A DNA stretch of 64,000 nucleotides from Viridothelium virens (GCA_010094025.1 ML991772.1:434001-498000); one strand, 5' to 3'. Shown: positions 12,101-24,065, counted from the stretch's first letter. Notes: generated by a model from the sequence alone, not told the origin. Made by a program: numbers and translations.

Positions 12101-14971
12101 CGCCATTGACTCTCTCATTATCGTCCCCTTTTTCCTCGTGCAGAATACTCTACTAAAATTAGGCAGCATTGCGAGGAAAATTCAAGAGGCTGGCGTTCTC
12201 TATAGAAATGAATATTACCTTGCATAGAGTCCAGGCGAGAATGCTGTCGCCGTCTGCTAGATGCTTCGGAGAACTACCCCTTGGAGATAATTCCCGCGTG
12301 TGGGAGCTAAAGATGTGCAAACAAGAGAAACCCAAGACGCCTTTCGCGCTTACTGTATGTTCATGTCATTGGCGCCCTTTCCTGCCACCACTTTATCTGC
12401 GCATAAAATTATAGTTCATTTTCTAGACCATCGCGTGCTGATCCGAGAGACTGTCAAAATCTTGTCTGCATAGGGTCGACAGGGGCTCACGGCCTCTGAC
12501 AGAGTCCGCCTCGACTATAGGTCCTTGCCAAGAGTGGAAATCGAGCATCTAAACGAGCGTACAGGATTTCCTCCGATGCTGGGTGGCACCGACGCATTAC
12601 TCTAATCGACTTGTCGGGTAGAATGATCAGCGACCTACCAGTCGCTTGGAGCGCCACTATTGCAAGCCACGGACCCGACAGCTTGGGTCAGTAATCCTTC
12701 CGGCAGCCGCTATCACAAGACCACTGCATAAAGCCTGCTTTATCCTTTTTGGGTTGGAAAGCGAATCGGTCGACTGCCACCGCAAACGCGACGGGGCCGA
12801 GGTATCGTAGGTATGTACCTTATGTACCGCAAGTACCTCCACGACGTGATAGCGTAAGCTCAGCTAAGGTAGGCGACGGCCCCTCATCTCATTTTCGTCT
12901 GCCTGTACGAGCTGTGAAACAAGCCCTTTGTAGCAGTACATTTACCCGGTAAGCGATGTTGGTGTTTCCACGTGCTCCTCTCCCCGTTTCATCGCCCTAC
13001 ACATCTTACACAACCGTATCAGGACAGGCGATTGCGTCCCAGTTCCTCTATCCTTCCAGTCGTGTTTTAGTTCCTTTTTCGTAGGAGTTCAGCATCCAAA
13101 GGAGAATAGGGATGCAGCCACCAACTGCGAACTTCCGCTCCAGTTGGGGCCTCGTTCTCCCCGCTTATCACCATGTCTCCAGCCGCCCACGTGCGAAAAA
13201 AGCAAGCTTCACAGTCAAGAGCCGATGCCACAACTCCACAACTCACCCCCACGGTGCCCGCGAAGGGGGCACGACAGCCGTTCCAGATGCGAGTCATGCT
13301 TTTTGCTTTTTGGAGCACTCATGAATTACAGTCAAGGCATTAGGGCCCAAAATCTCTCGATCACATCTGCATTGCCATTGCGGCTGACATCAATTGCAAC
13401 TCCGGCGTCCAACTATAAACATCCCGAACCCTTGCAAATTTCCCCTTTATCCTTTCACTTCAGCCCCGTCTCCTCTCTTCCCTTCCAAAGGATTCGACTT
13501 CCATCGGTGGGACCGACGGCGCGGTCCGGGGCAAGTACCTAGTGAAGTGACGGCGCTCGGGGAAGGCGGTAGCTCTCATCCCAGACAGACTCTCTTCTGC
13601 ACCACCGGTCACACCTCGTGGTCGGTCGCGCCATTCTTCGCTTCCCGTTTCGTGCTTGCACCGGACTGAGGCCAATTGCCGACACGGGAGACAAGACAAC
13701 TCAATGCCTACACTTGGTGTCCGTGCTGGTAGATTAGGCAGCTGAGTCATGGACACCGCTCGGCGAGCCCGACAGTCTGGGTCTGAGAGGAGGTGGGAGG
13801 CGATCATTTTTCCCCCTACCCCCTTCCCTCCACTTCTCCCTTTCCGTCTGTAGACCGTGGGGTGATGTACGAAGATGGGGGGGAAAGACGACAGGGTATC
13901 TCATATGGGGTGGGTGGTAAGCATCACCGCTGCTTTTTGCTTTGCCCTTTTCCTCTCTTTCCGCCGCCCGAGATTACGATACGAGACGGCATTCGCTCGG
14001 ACATACGTACTGAATTGGAACGATAGCGGAATCGGCGAGAATAAAACCCTAGGGTTGGGCATGAAAGGGGTCCCCGTTGCAGCGCTGGATAAGGTCGCTT
14101 CCGAAGGGTCACACGTCTTTTAGACCGAAAGCTTGTCGTATCTCTCTGTCCCTGTGTTGTTGTTGACGTCTATCTCTTCTTCGTGACACCCGGGTCCTGC
14201 AAGCTTTGCGCGGAGCATCGGGTCCCCAATCTCGATTTCGCACAGCATCTGTTGGACCATCTTGCGGAACCTGCTTGTACCTGCTGCTTCCGTTGGAATG
14301 GTACTGGTACACTGACTAGCAAGGTAAATGACAGTGTCGTTGGTCGAATGTCCCAAGCACGGTCTTAAGATCGATGTGTCGTACCGAATATTGGGAGTCC
14401 CGGACTATGTAGCCGAACATCTGCTCGGGACTACCAAAGCACCAAGGACATGGCCTTCGATCCGACGGCGCCGTAATTAAACGTCATGGCCATGATCCAT
14501 TAGGCAAGGAACCTGACGCATTTTCTCGCAATCCTTCTCATGGACTTCGTTATTGACGTCGTTAGTTGAGTGCGCGAATTAGAGTGAGCAACTTTCCGGC
14601 TGTTGCTCGAATGACAAGTCATGATGAAGACTTTGCGCTTGACATGATCAATTCCGGCAAATCATGGCCACGACACAATTTAATTTCTTAGTGAAGCTAT
14701 TCGAAAGACGTCAAAAAAGAAGCTAAGTTTCATCTTGGTCTTCAAACCTGTATCCACTTTCGCAAAAAACCACTATGCATATCTATACCTTAGCTTTCAT
14801 AACATCCTCAGATGCTTATACGTAGCCAACCTCGCACGATGCAAAACTCAGACGTTTCCCCCCTCTTCAACCCTTGAGCCACTGTCTAGAAGCAGCAGCA
14901 TGCAAATCTATAGCTATCATAAATCATCATCAGATACTCATGAGTGCCCGTGCCCTCCCATCCCAATCTCA

Positions 14972-16880
14972 TTATTTCCTCCCACCCTGCCTTTCCCCCC
15001 CATCTCTCTCTCCTTCCTCCTCATCCTCCCCCTCCCCTTCCAACAAAATCTCATGCCCATTCCCCTCCCTGACCCACCCCCCGGCCACAAATCCCACAGT
15101 CGCCACGCCCGCCAAAACCCACCACGCAGCACCCACAACGCCCGCCTCCAACCCCCTCCCATACCCCCACCCGGCGACCAACGGCCCCACCGTCCTCGCG
15201 GCACTCGACACGCTCTGCCCAAGGCCATGCACCGTGCCCAGCACACTCGGATGCGGCGCGCAATTATTAACAAGGATAGCGGACGCCGGCAGCGCGAACG
15301 TCCTCGCGAGGACCTGCACGCACAGCACGGCGGCTATGCCAAGCCAGACGACGACGCCGGCAACGGGCGCCGGGGGCGGAGTCGACGACGGCAGCAGCGC
15401 GAGGAAGGGTGCGAGGACGTACGCGAGCGGGAAGAGCGCTAGCGACAGCCGGTAGGAGCGCTGCGTGCCAAGGTGGGTGGAGGCGCGTGGGTAGAGCAGG
15501 AGTTGCAGCGTTATGCCGATGGTGCCGAGGAGGGCGAGGGCGAGGCCGATGCGCGAGGGAGGGAGGCCTAGGCCGCCGGTGAAGCGGAGGGGTGGGGTGG
15601 GGTGGTAGGAGGAGGGCAGTTTGAGGGAGGAGGACGGGTGCGCGGCGTCGTAGCGGGGGGTGGACAGGAAGATGAACCATAGGTTGTTGAAGGTGCCGAC
15701 GTGGCTGGCGAGGAGGAAGTAGGCGAGGAAGGTGAGGCAGACGTTGCGCGTCCAGATGCGGCGGAAGGGGAGTTTTTGTCGGCGGCGTGGGGGAGGGGGT
15801 TTGCTTGGTTGAGAGCTGTTTTGGAGTTCGGTGTCGGGGGAAGTAGGACTGATAGGTTCGTCGCCTGCTAATGGTGTGTATTGATGTTGTCGTCTGCGGC
15901 ATGATAGAAGTCGGCCAAGGCTTCTTCCTAGCTTCAATCCCCAGTCGGATCGATTGCGACGAGCTTCGAGTGTCTGGGCAAAGTCAATTTGACTAGTCTC
16001 TAGTTCTCTCTTTGTGACCGACTACTTACTTCTTCGAGACCAAGTATGACACCCAGAGCTGAGCAGAGCAAAAATCCAGCGCTGACGATATTTGGTAGAG
16101 CATACGGGAACTTCGTCATCCATCTGACGCCCTGCGTGCCCCCGAGTATGGAGTCTGGACCGAATATGTGCGGATAACTCGCTATTGGATCTGCCAGCAG
16201 ACCGGAAAGGATAGGCTATCGGAGTTTAGTCTTCTGCAGCAAACTGGGTGGGCTGCACAAAACAATACTCACGCCAATGATGGACCCAATGTTGAAAGTC
16301 ATGGGTAGTAACAAGAAGGCTCTGGATTGGTATTTCTTTCCCTTGATAATCTCAGATATCATCTATGATTGTCAGTTCTCAGTCAAAATGTGTCTCTTCC
16401 AATTTGGGGACTTGCGGTTCTCATCACTCCCACATTCCCATTCAGAAAGCCCCCAAGACACCGGAAGAAGACTGCTTGCGCAAAACTCCCGGAGAAGCCG
16501 AATCCAAGGACGCTCATGCACGTTCCCAGCAATCCAACGACGATTACTCTTTTGCGACCTCCCCATGATGAGTCGCTGACTCTTCCCCACATCATGGCCG
16601 TCACGAATTGCATGGCCGTAAAGCTGGCCTGCATGGCACCCGCCTGGGCCGAGATGGTTGCATCTGGTGATGAAGGATTGAATGACTTCAGTTGGTAGAA
16701 CATATAAGCCTGGAGACCGGTTTGAGTAAGCGGTTCGGACAGACGAGCCAGAGTAAGTATGAGTAGCTGGTCCTTTCGTGGTAGTGACATCCATGTCACT
16801 GGTCTGTCTTTTTCTACATGATCACTATTGCCAAGGTTGGCGATCGCGGTGGTAGATTGATGGCCAATGTCCAATGTCAT
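14972..16880 (-). CDS. Major facilitator superfamily transporter
   Basis: Four exons from the ATG at 16880: 16880–16416, then 16362 to about 16270, about 16220 to 16047, and from about 15980 to the stop at 14972. The N-terminal half has the MFS signature between helices 2 and 3 (MMWGRVSDSSWGGRKR) and the helix 5 region GNVGVMRTMISEI. The second half has further hydrophobic helices (for example VCLTFLAYFLLASHVGTF). A long cytosolic loop, rich in Pro and Arg, lies between the two halves. The sequence most resembles the fungal tetracycline-resistance-like/Zrt-type MFS group; the substrate is unknown. The first intron (16363–16415, 53 nt) starts with GC rather than GT. The last 150 nt of coding sequence are extremely G-rich on the coding strand and encode an acidic tail. 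Confidence 0.88.
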
Positions 16881-17194
16881 TTAGCGCTACCCTGACGATG
16901 GTGTTGTTCCAGAAGACTCGGGGATTTTTGGACTGCCAAGAGAAGTCGATAGTGAAAGGGCATTGCCCCTCGTACCTGGCCATCATGATATGGAGTCATG
17001 CTCGTGGGCCTACCAATAATGTTTTTGCTCCAGCAATCTATCTACTAGGTGTACCGTGGGGTTTCCCGGCGGTTTTGGTGCCGAGTTTTCCGGCTGATGC
17101 TCGGTAGCGGGGCTCTCTCTCTCTCACACACATCATCGATGGGGTCTTCCTCGACATTTGCTCCCCTGGGTTCGAATTGATTGCGCCCAGCTTG

Positions 17195-17897
17195 TTACGC
17201 TTGACGTTGGACTCGCCCGCGACGTCCAGGTGGAGCAGGCTCATGGCGCTCCACTGGTGTTAGATACACCAGGAGCACCTTGATGAGCATGCCCACGGTC
17301 CCCCAGGAGAAGACGAACCACACGAGCTGCCTGACGAGCCATTCGCATGCCGCGAAGAGGCAGCCGGGGACCACGATGACGATGGCGAGGATGCCCTCAT
17401 GGAGCTGGCTCCACGAGGACATGGCGAAGTTCCCCACCAGGCCACAGACCATCGTCGCCAGGGACAACATGGCGGTGATAAAGGCGTCGGAGCCAGCGAC
17501 TGCCACACCTCGCCCGAAGACGATGTTGCCCTGGAGCCAGTGCCATGGGAGTATGACCACCCCCTTGACGAGATCGCCAAACCCAAGAGCTTGGACGATC
17601 AGGCCTACGAGCTGGTCTGATTTTCCGGCCTGGATCGCCATCGAGGCAACCCCCAGCATGTTCCCCTCGCGGCAGCGGACGTCCACCTCGTGGACTATGG
17701 CCGAGGGCAGGTAGCAGCTCGTGAAGTCGTCGTACCTGAGCCCGTAGGCCCAAGCTAGGAGAGAATAGAGCTAAGAGAGAACGATTAGCCTGGATTCTAA
17801 TGAGGGCCCCCCGATCTGGAAAGCTTACGAAAACCCCGATCTGCTCGTGGGCGATCAGGAGGATTGCTACCAGGGCAAGCAAGGCTGGCCACTTCAT
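17195..17897 (-). CDS. Small four-helix membrane protein, unknown function
   Basis: Two exons (17897–17829 and 17770–17195) with a 58-nt intron. About 214 residues. A hydrophobic N-terminus follows the ATG (MKWPALLALVAILLIAHEQ), which could be a signal anchor or first helix. At least three more hydrophobic segments follow, around AFITAMLSLATMVCGLVG, ILAIVIVVPGCLFAA and LVWFVFSWGTVGMLIKVLL. The tail is basic and polar. No family recognised. Third codon positions are almost all G or C from the very first codons, unlike the mixed usage at the 5' ends of neighbouring genes; this suggests high expression or a different origin. A trinucleotide repeat lies directly upstream in the leader. Confidence 0.72.
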
Positions 17898-17906
17898 AGT
17901 GGCACG

Positions 17907-17942
17907 ATGGTGATGATGGTGATGATGATGGTGTTGATGGTG
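17907..17942. repeat. (GAT/GGT)n trinucleotide repeat in a 5' leader
   Basis: An imperfect run of GAT and GGT triplets starts about 10 bp upstream of the ATG of the small membrane protein gene, so it should be transcribed as CAC/CAT triplets in its 5' leader. Confidence 0.7.
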
Positions 17943-18419
17943 CTGGGGGTCTCCCGAATCAAATTCTTTGATTTGATGTGCGTAGCGGAGAGGAAGGTGA
18001 ACGATAAGGAATGTAGAAAATTTGGAGAAATCATGAGAAATGGAGGCAGGATCTACTTTTATATATTGGAAGACAGCCGAGTATGAGGGGGCCCTCAATA
18101 GAATCCGCTCGAGCTATTGTACAATAGCAAGCAAAGTCAGACCCCGCTAAGCGAGGCGGTGATAAAGATTGAAACATCTAACGACGAAATCGGGCGTACG
18201 ACAATGAGGGTTGCTTCCATATTTCTGGCAGGACAATACTAGAATTGTGATATCTGGCGCTGCAAGGTGATATGCCAAGAGTAGGATGTCAACAAAATAA
18301 GGTGAGTACAGTCTATTGTCGAAGTATATCCTGAGTATCCTCGTTATACTTTGACGAAGTCAGAGCAAATGCAATACCACAATACGACGTGAAGGGCGGG
18401 GTTTTGGAGTCTTGCAATT

Positions 18420-18551
18420 GGGGGTCTCCCCGGTTGTATAAACCGAAAATAGAAATACATGATATTATGGTAACACTTTTTCCAATTGCTTGTCTCTTCA
18501 ATTTGTCAGTAACAACTAGTATTTCCAATTTTTAACTGGGGGCCTCCCCGG
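18420..18551. promoter_or_regulatory. Paired GGGGG[TC]CTCCCCGG motifs
   Basis: Two near-identical 14-bp motifs (18420–18433 and 18538–18551), 118 bp apart and in the same orientation, differ at one base. They contain the C4 core (CCCC/GGGG) favoured by C2H2 zinc-finger stress factors. Their place about 0.5–0.65 kb upstream of the small membrane protein gene would fit an upstream control site. The regulator is unknown and the function is inferred only from the repetition. Confidence 0.3.
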
Positions 18552-19765
18552 AATCAACCAAAGTGAATGAAGAGGAGATCTGGTAACCGAGTCTCAAAGC
18601 TCCCAGACAACGAAAGTCCGTAACAAAGGAATTCCACTGATTGTCACCCCGTGATTTACGACAGTAAGCTGAAGTTAGTCTTCAATAAAATTCATCGAGA
18701 GCTCTAAGGGACCTACCCAATAGAAATCACAGTACTGGTCTCCCTCCACTTCTTGAACAGCACAACTATCCCTTGCTTTACTTAGCAGCAGTCAACACCT
18801 CTCCAGACAACGTTATGAGTGCTACTCGATTGGAGATCTGAATTTATCTTATAGAATGGATTTGATAGCTTACCCCATACAATACATCATGTGTTCCTCC
18901 AACAGGTGGAGAGTCAGCCCAACCCTGGTCTCTGGCTGATGAAGCTCACACCAAAGTCGCCTGGGGGTTGCTCTGTCGGATTTCGAGCTGGTGCAAGTCG
19001 TTAGCGAGAAATGAATCTATGAAGGACTGGTTGCTGTCACCGGTAGCGGCCAGCAGAGGAGAAGAATGCAGACACAGGTACTCCCCATTAGGGCAGTGAC
19101 CACGAAGACTCAATAAGATTCTTTCAAGCGGAAAGCCTTGTGCCTGCTCCGTTGACTTATTGTCTCACAGAATTATTGCTACCAACTTTGCACTGTGGAA
19201 AGGTGCCGAAAAGTCCTTTTGATGAACGTTTATTGAGGATGAGCCCGAGTGGTATTTCCGAATTTTCTCAAGCGCAAGGGCTTTGCCTATTCGTAGCGGA
19301 AGGTATCGAAATGCCCAGAAGATGTGGCGGTTCGATGCCAATCGATAAAAGGACTTTCTTCCATCAATATCGAGTTGAAATCAATCCCAGGCCCCAGAAT
19401 TCACAAGAAACCTGAAAACCTACCTCATTCCAAGATACCAACCTTCAAAACCTTTTACCAAAGAATGGTCAAGAAGCGTTACACGGATCGTGATAAGATA
19501 TTTTATATTCTCTGGGTATCATACAGCCATCCACAACCCTCTACATCTTCCACCTGTGTCATACGCAAAGCGTGCCCATTCACGCCTGCGTGAGATCCTT
19601 TTCCCCATCCAATAGGGTCCAGATCCAATATGTGATGATTAACGCCGATATTCAGCGCCAGTATTCCACATGCCTTTCATTCATTACGTCTTCATCACCT
19701 TCCCAAAGTCCCATCGTCATCATTACATCTCTCCACCTCCCCAATCCCCTATACAGAAAAGAAAA

Positions 19766-21771
19766 TCACATCCCACCTCGTCCACCGTACGGCGCCATCC
19801 CTTGTCCCTGTCCCTGACCCGGCCCCAACCGTCTCCCCACCGCCCCCGCCGTCGCGGACCTCAACGGCATCGGCCCCGGCCCCGGCGATCCACCGCCATA
19901 GTCCTCCTCGTACGCGGCAGGCAGCGTGGCAGACCGCTGCGGCGGCTGCGGACTGAAGTAATCGGCTGGTGGCGCCGGCTGGCGATAGTCGCGGCGCGGC
20001 ATCTGCGGCTGGGCGAGGATAGGCACGCTATTGTTCGACAGGGGCGTTGGAGCGGCGGACCGGCTCGGGTTGTACGGCATATAGCTACGGTCGGCGGGGC
20101 TCTGGATCATCGTGTTGCTGCCGCCGCCGCTGGCGGGCGTCTGGGGGCTCATTTCGTAGGCGTTGCTGAAGTTGGTGTTTTGGCGCTGGGGGGCGCTGCC
20201 ATAGGGGCGGGTGAAGCTGTCTTGGGTGTTTGTGCGCGTGGGAGGGCCGTAGGGGCGTCCCATGCTGTCTTGGGTGTTTTGTCGCGATAGGGGACCGCCG
20301 CCGGGTCGGTAGCCGTTGCTGTGGTAGGAGGGTGCTGGGGTGGTGGGTGAGGGACGGCTCATCTGCGTGGCGCTCGACATGTTGCGGTTCATTGGTGGAC
20401 GGCCGTAGGGAAGAGGTTTACGGATGGGTTCTGACATGCCCATGCCGCCGGCGTCGGATAAAAGAGGGGCATCTGAATCGAAGCTTGTGGTCGAAGAATT
20501 GGTGTTCATTCTTGCAAACATTGGAGCCGGCGCGTCTTCCTCGATACCTGGTAATGTCGGTTGTCGGGTCAAAGCTGGCTGATCCGAAGCGTTGCGGGTT
20601 GGAGGTCGAGAAGTGTAAGGAGGTAGAGTTGACTGGCTTGTTGATCTTGAAAGCACTGAGTCCGCATATTTATCTTCCTTGGAGTCCTCCAACGTAGGCA
20701 ATGTCGGTTGTCTCTGCGCTGTTGGCCGTATACCCTTCTTCATCGCCTCGCGGTCTTCCTTGAGCTGTTGTTTCCTCTCCTTCCTTTCTTGATCTTCGAT
20801 GGCCTTTCTCACCTTGACACTGACGACCCGACTGACACGTTGATTGATCTTTCGGCGACAGTAGATTGAGAGTCTTCCATCGCTTGATGGAATGTAATGC
20901 CAAAGGAAGAAGAGATAGAAAAGTAGCGCAAATAATAAGGATAGAGCAGAAAGGAACCAGATCACAAAGGTGAACAGCATACTGCCCAGAATTGCAGCGG
21001 TTTCAGGCTGTGTATTAGCCAGGATTTTGATGTTGTCGAAGAATTGCCCGACTGGTGAGCCTGCAGCATGTTGTCCTGCGGGAAGTAAATCTGCCTTAGA
21101 CACAGAGAAAAGCGTCATGGCATTGACGAATTGACGTGGTGTTTCTGCAAGGAGCACGCGTATTGCACCTGAATCTCTCGTTAGCATGTAAGAGACGAAT
21201 TTCAAGGAAACAGAACTGCTACCCACCTTTGAAGGAAAAATAAACAAATAGTGCAAGGTAATCGACTCCTTTTTTGCTCTTGGTCAATTCAGCGAATACC
21301 AGGAACCTCCTCCAACCTTTGCCGCTCCCTGGGCGCATGCTTTGCAGTACAACTGCAAGAGGATCCAGGTAGCTCTCTGCGACTCCGCCTCTGCGAATCA
21401 CCCGGATCGCGCGAACATATTCGAAGCCAAGAAGGACCCAAGAAAGCATAATGCAGACGGCAAAGATCCATCTGGAAATGGCGAAGGGTATAGCCGGTTT
21501 GACCTGACTGGACCAGCGATCGAAAGCGAGGAGATTGACTGCAGTGAAGGTGTCAAGGGCATAGACAGCAACAGAGACAATGGCAAGAAACCATAGCCAA
21601 CCGTAGGAGAATCGAGTGATGCAAGATCTGGACTTAAAATCATCAAGGGTCTGTAATATATGATCAGTATTCTGGTTTAAATGGAAAGAAGGAAGGTTCT
21701 CTTACAATGTAGTGCCATTTCTGTTCCTCTGCTATAATGCCCTTTTCCCGATCTCCACTGAGGCAACCCAT
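19766..21771 (-). CDS. KCH1/PRM6-like low-affinity potassium transporter
   Basis: Three exons from the ATG at 21771, with introns near 21650–21706 and 21185–21225. The N-terminus MGCLSG has Gly2 and Cys3, a likely myristoylation/palmitoylation site. The KCH family core follows: LDDFKSRSCITRFSYGW, helix FLAIVSVAVYALDTFTAVN, then RVIRRGGVAESYLDPLAV, GWRRFLVFAELTKSKKGVDY and FLWHYIPSSDGRL, with four or more membrane segments in all. After a basic coiled region the C-terminal ~270 residues are Pro/Gln/Asn-rich and disordered, with repeated SRQNTQDS-like units. In yeast Kch1 and Kch2 (Prm6) mediate K+ influx and activate calcium signalling in response to pheromone. The assignment rests on the whole N-terminal half matching this family; the long tail is a mould-type extension. 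Confidence 0.88.
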
Positions 21772-22985
21772 TTTCTGCGATGACTTCGCGACCCTAGAAG
21801 GACCTATCTAGTGGCCGTCTCGACACGTGTAATCAATGCTGCGCCGTTTTTAAAATTTGGATTTTTCTCCGAGGTTGGTCGGTCCCATGCAATTGTTGTC
21901 AAAATGTCCAAGGTCGGAAAAGAGCCAGACGTTTAGAAGTAGAGAGAGACCAGGTCGAAAGGATGCAAAAGACCTGCTTCTGCAGAGAACGAAAGTCCGA
22001 GACTTGCACAGCCTCTAGCTGCAAAGCTTGATCAGGGATATGCAATGAGCGGAAGGGCTATTCAAAGCGAATGTAAAAGTTCAGTGGGTTGTTCAGGTCG
22101 AGCGCTGGTAAGGAATGCGCATAATCTCGGCCGAAGTCAAATGTGTAGAGAAGTCTAAAAGACCAGGCCAGGGAAAATCATCGAAATGTCAAAGCCAGGC
22201 GATCGAACAATGAAATCAATGGCGTCTGCCAACACCTGGGTTCCTTTGAGAAAAAATTGAGGCGTGTCCAGCGTCTTTATTGCGGTGGCCGCGCTACTTT
22301 TCCCCAATAACGAGTGATCACAACGGGCGGCTAGGCGGGCGGTGAATAGGGCGGCGGCAACACGAAGTGAATTCGCATCACTATGGATGAAGGATGAAGA
22401 AGATGGTGACCTGCGCTGCGGGCGAGAAGAAGGAAGGCTGTGAACCTCTACCCAGGAGACGGCATCCCAGCTTTCCTGTGTCTGAGGTAGATGGTGGTTC
22501 GAGCCTGTCATTCTCAAACACGGCTCGTGCTCGACGGCGCGACCGCAGACATGCGCTACTCCAATCATCGCCCCGGCCCTGCAAAAGCTCCAACTCCTCC
22601 CGTCTGAGACCTTCGTCTCTCCGCGCACAGAGGCACGCCGCAGACCACATCGGTGACATCGATTGGCGCAGAGTACTCCGTACTTCGTGGATCCACCCAC
22701 CTGACAGTCCATGGAACCAACGCAGCCAGAGCAGGTAACGCAGGTAATGCAGGCGTCCATTGTATTACATGATATCGCTAGCCTTTTTAGGATGCATACC
22801 TACCTTATAGGGAATCCATGTATCTTACCTGCGTAACACATGTACGTATATTAGGTATCCGTGGCACTCCGGGTTGATGTCTACCATGTGCAGCCCAGCC
22901 ACTTCTTGGTTATGCGGAAGACCCCGAGTGAAGAGTAGAGAATAATCGCACTACTTGGATAAGGCTGGCACCTAATTGCTAGCTA
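21772..22985. other. Intergenic region between divergent genes
   Basis: Shared upstream region of the KCH gene (minus) and the tail-anchored protein gene (plus). No gene recognised; frames at 22155–22760 (minus) and 22394–22738 (plus) lie antisense to one another and show no domain. The stretch 22740–22870 is rich in GTA/TAC motifs (ACCTACCTTA, TATTAGGTATCC), common in mould promoters. Confidence 0.5.
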
Positions 22986-24065
22986 ATGTCCATTACCATG
23001 AACGGACCACGGCCATCGCGTTACAAGCGACATTCGACTTCATCCCAAGGCGATGCACTCGTCCATTATGAGCCAGGGAGTATCTGCTGGTTGAAGGCTA
23101 GGGATGACTTTGTGGACGACATTGACAGTATAGCAGAGCTTCCAGATGGCTGCTATAATCATCCCGCTGTTTTACTTTGGACAGAAGGGTCTGGAATGAA
23201 GGCTGTCATCTTTCTTGTTGCCGTAACCTTCCCTGCTGACATTGCAGGCTACTAATGGTCGCAGATAACGTCTTTCAATGGAGTTCCACTTCATGTCAAA
23301 CATGCGAAGAGCAAAGCCCTCCGAGAGCAACATCTGCCTATCTCTCCGAGCCCGCCACATCCCGACTCTGGAATCTTGCTCGAGATTGACGGTGATCCTC
23401 TTCGCAATACTAGCTGCGTTAAGGTCAAGAATGTGAGAGTCTGCACCACCAGAGCTCTTCGTCCCTACGGCGCACGCAAACTGACGGCTCCTTCTTACGA
23501 TCTTCTTATGAAGTTTGCCCCTGCTAAGCCCTCAAGTGCAGATATAAGTGCTGTTAAGACGCAACGAGGGTTGCGTTCACAATATATCAAAGCTCTAAGT
23601 CCTTCGTCGATCGCGAACACATCCCTACCAGCACCCAATCGCTCCTCACGACACAAGCACGGCCACGTTACACATACGAGCTTTCCACACACCCAGCCTC
23701 CTCGTCGTACTCGCCAGAGAACAGAGCTGGAAGACCCTCTGTTACGAAGCCTCCTTCAATCTCCGCATCAAGCCGTCTCCCGTCCACCGCGAACCGAAGC
23801 CATATATGGTACTTTTACAGCACGGGATCATACATCCCACTTACCGGTGTATACTTCTCAGCGTCCAGTATCTCCTTCTTCAGAAAATAAATTCTCATAT
23901 CTCGGACTCTTCGAGGTGGTCATCGTGCTTGTCCTGCTTGTAACCGTGCTCGGTGGAGGCTTATACGGGATTGTTATGCTGGCGAGAGCTCTCTGGCCAG
24001 GGATATCTAAGTGGATTAAAAAAATGTTGTCAGGAAAGATTATTGGACACAACAATTTTTATTGA
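22986..24065 (+). CDS. Uncharacterised C-terminally membrane-anchored protein
   Basis: Two exons joined over a very short intron (23223–23264, 42 nt, with a CTAAT branch-like signal and GCAG end). About 345 residues. The N-terminal domain has conserved-looking blocks: GSICWLKARDDFVDDID, LPDGCYNHPAVLLW and, across the splice, VAITSFNG then LRPYGARKL. I know this pattern from conserved hypothetical proteins of moulds but not a named function. A Ser/Pro/Arg-rich linker follows, then one strong hydrophobic segment, FEVVIVLVLLVTVLGGGLYG, 35 residues before the end. There is no signal peptide, so it is probably tail-anchored with the N-terminus in the cytosol. The start could also be the ATG at 22998. 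Confidence 0.75.

Larger units (their letters stand above)
8126..14971. other. Gene-poor stretch of about 6.8 kb
   Basis: No reading frame here matches a family I recognise. The longest frames are 10718–11278 (plus, 186 codons) and 11193–11768 (minus, 191 codons); they overlap antisense, lack domains and have no clear introns. Base composition is ordinary, without the strong AT bias of RIP-mutated repeats. The left end must contain the promoter of the DUF1752 gene. Short tandem repeats lie near 9.0 kb. The rest could hold non-coding RNA or fast-evolving small genes that cannot be seen by eye. Confidence 0.45.
17898..19765. other. Intergenic region with repeated short G/C motifs
   Basis: No gene recognised. 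It carries the promoter of the small membrane protein gene at the left and the 3' flank of the KCH gene at the right. A 14-bp motif, GGGGG[TC]CTCCCCGG, occurs at 18420–18433 and 18538–18551, with a shorter version at 17944–17956. One arm of a 20-bp inverted repeat lies at 18086–18105. Frames at 19140–19415 and 19324–19593 are short and featureless. Confidence 0.5.

Noticed and set aside
14735-15455. Plus-strand frames of 235 and 193 codons
   Set aside because: Antisense shadows of the last MFS exon, open because of its extreme composition.
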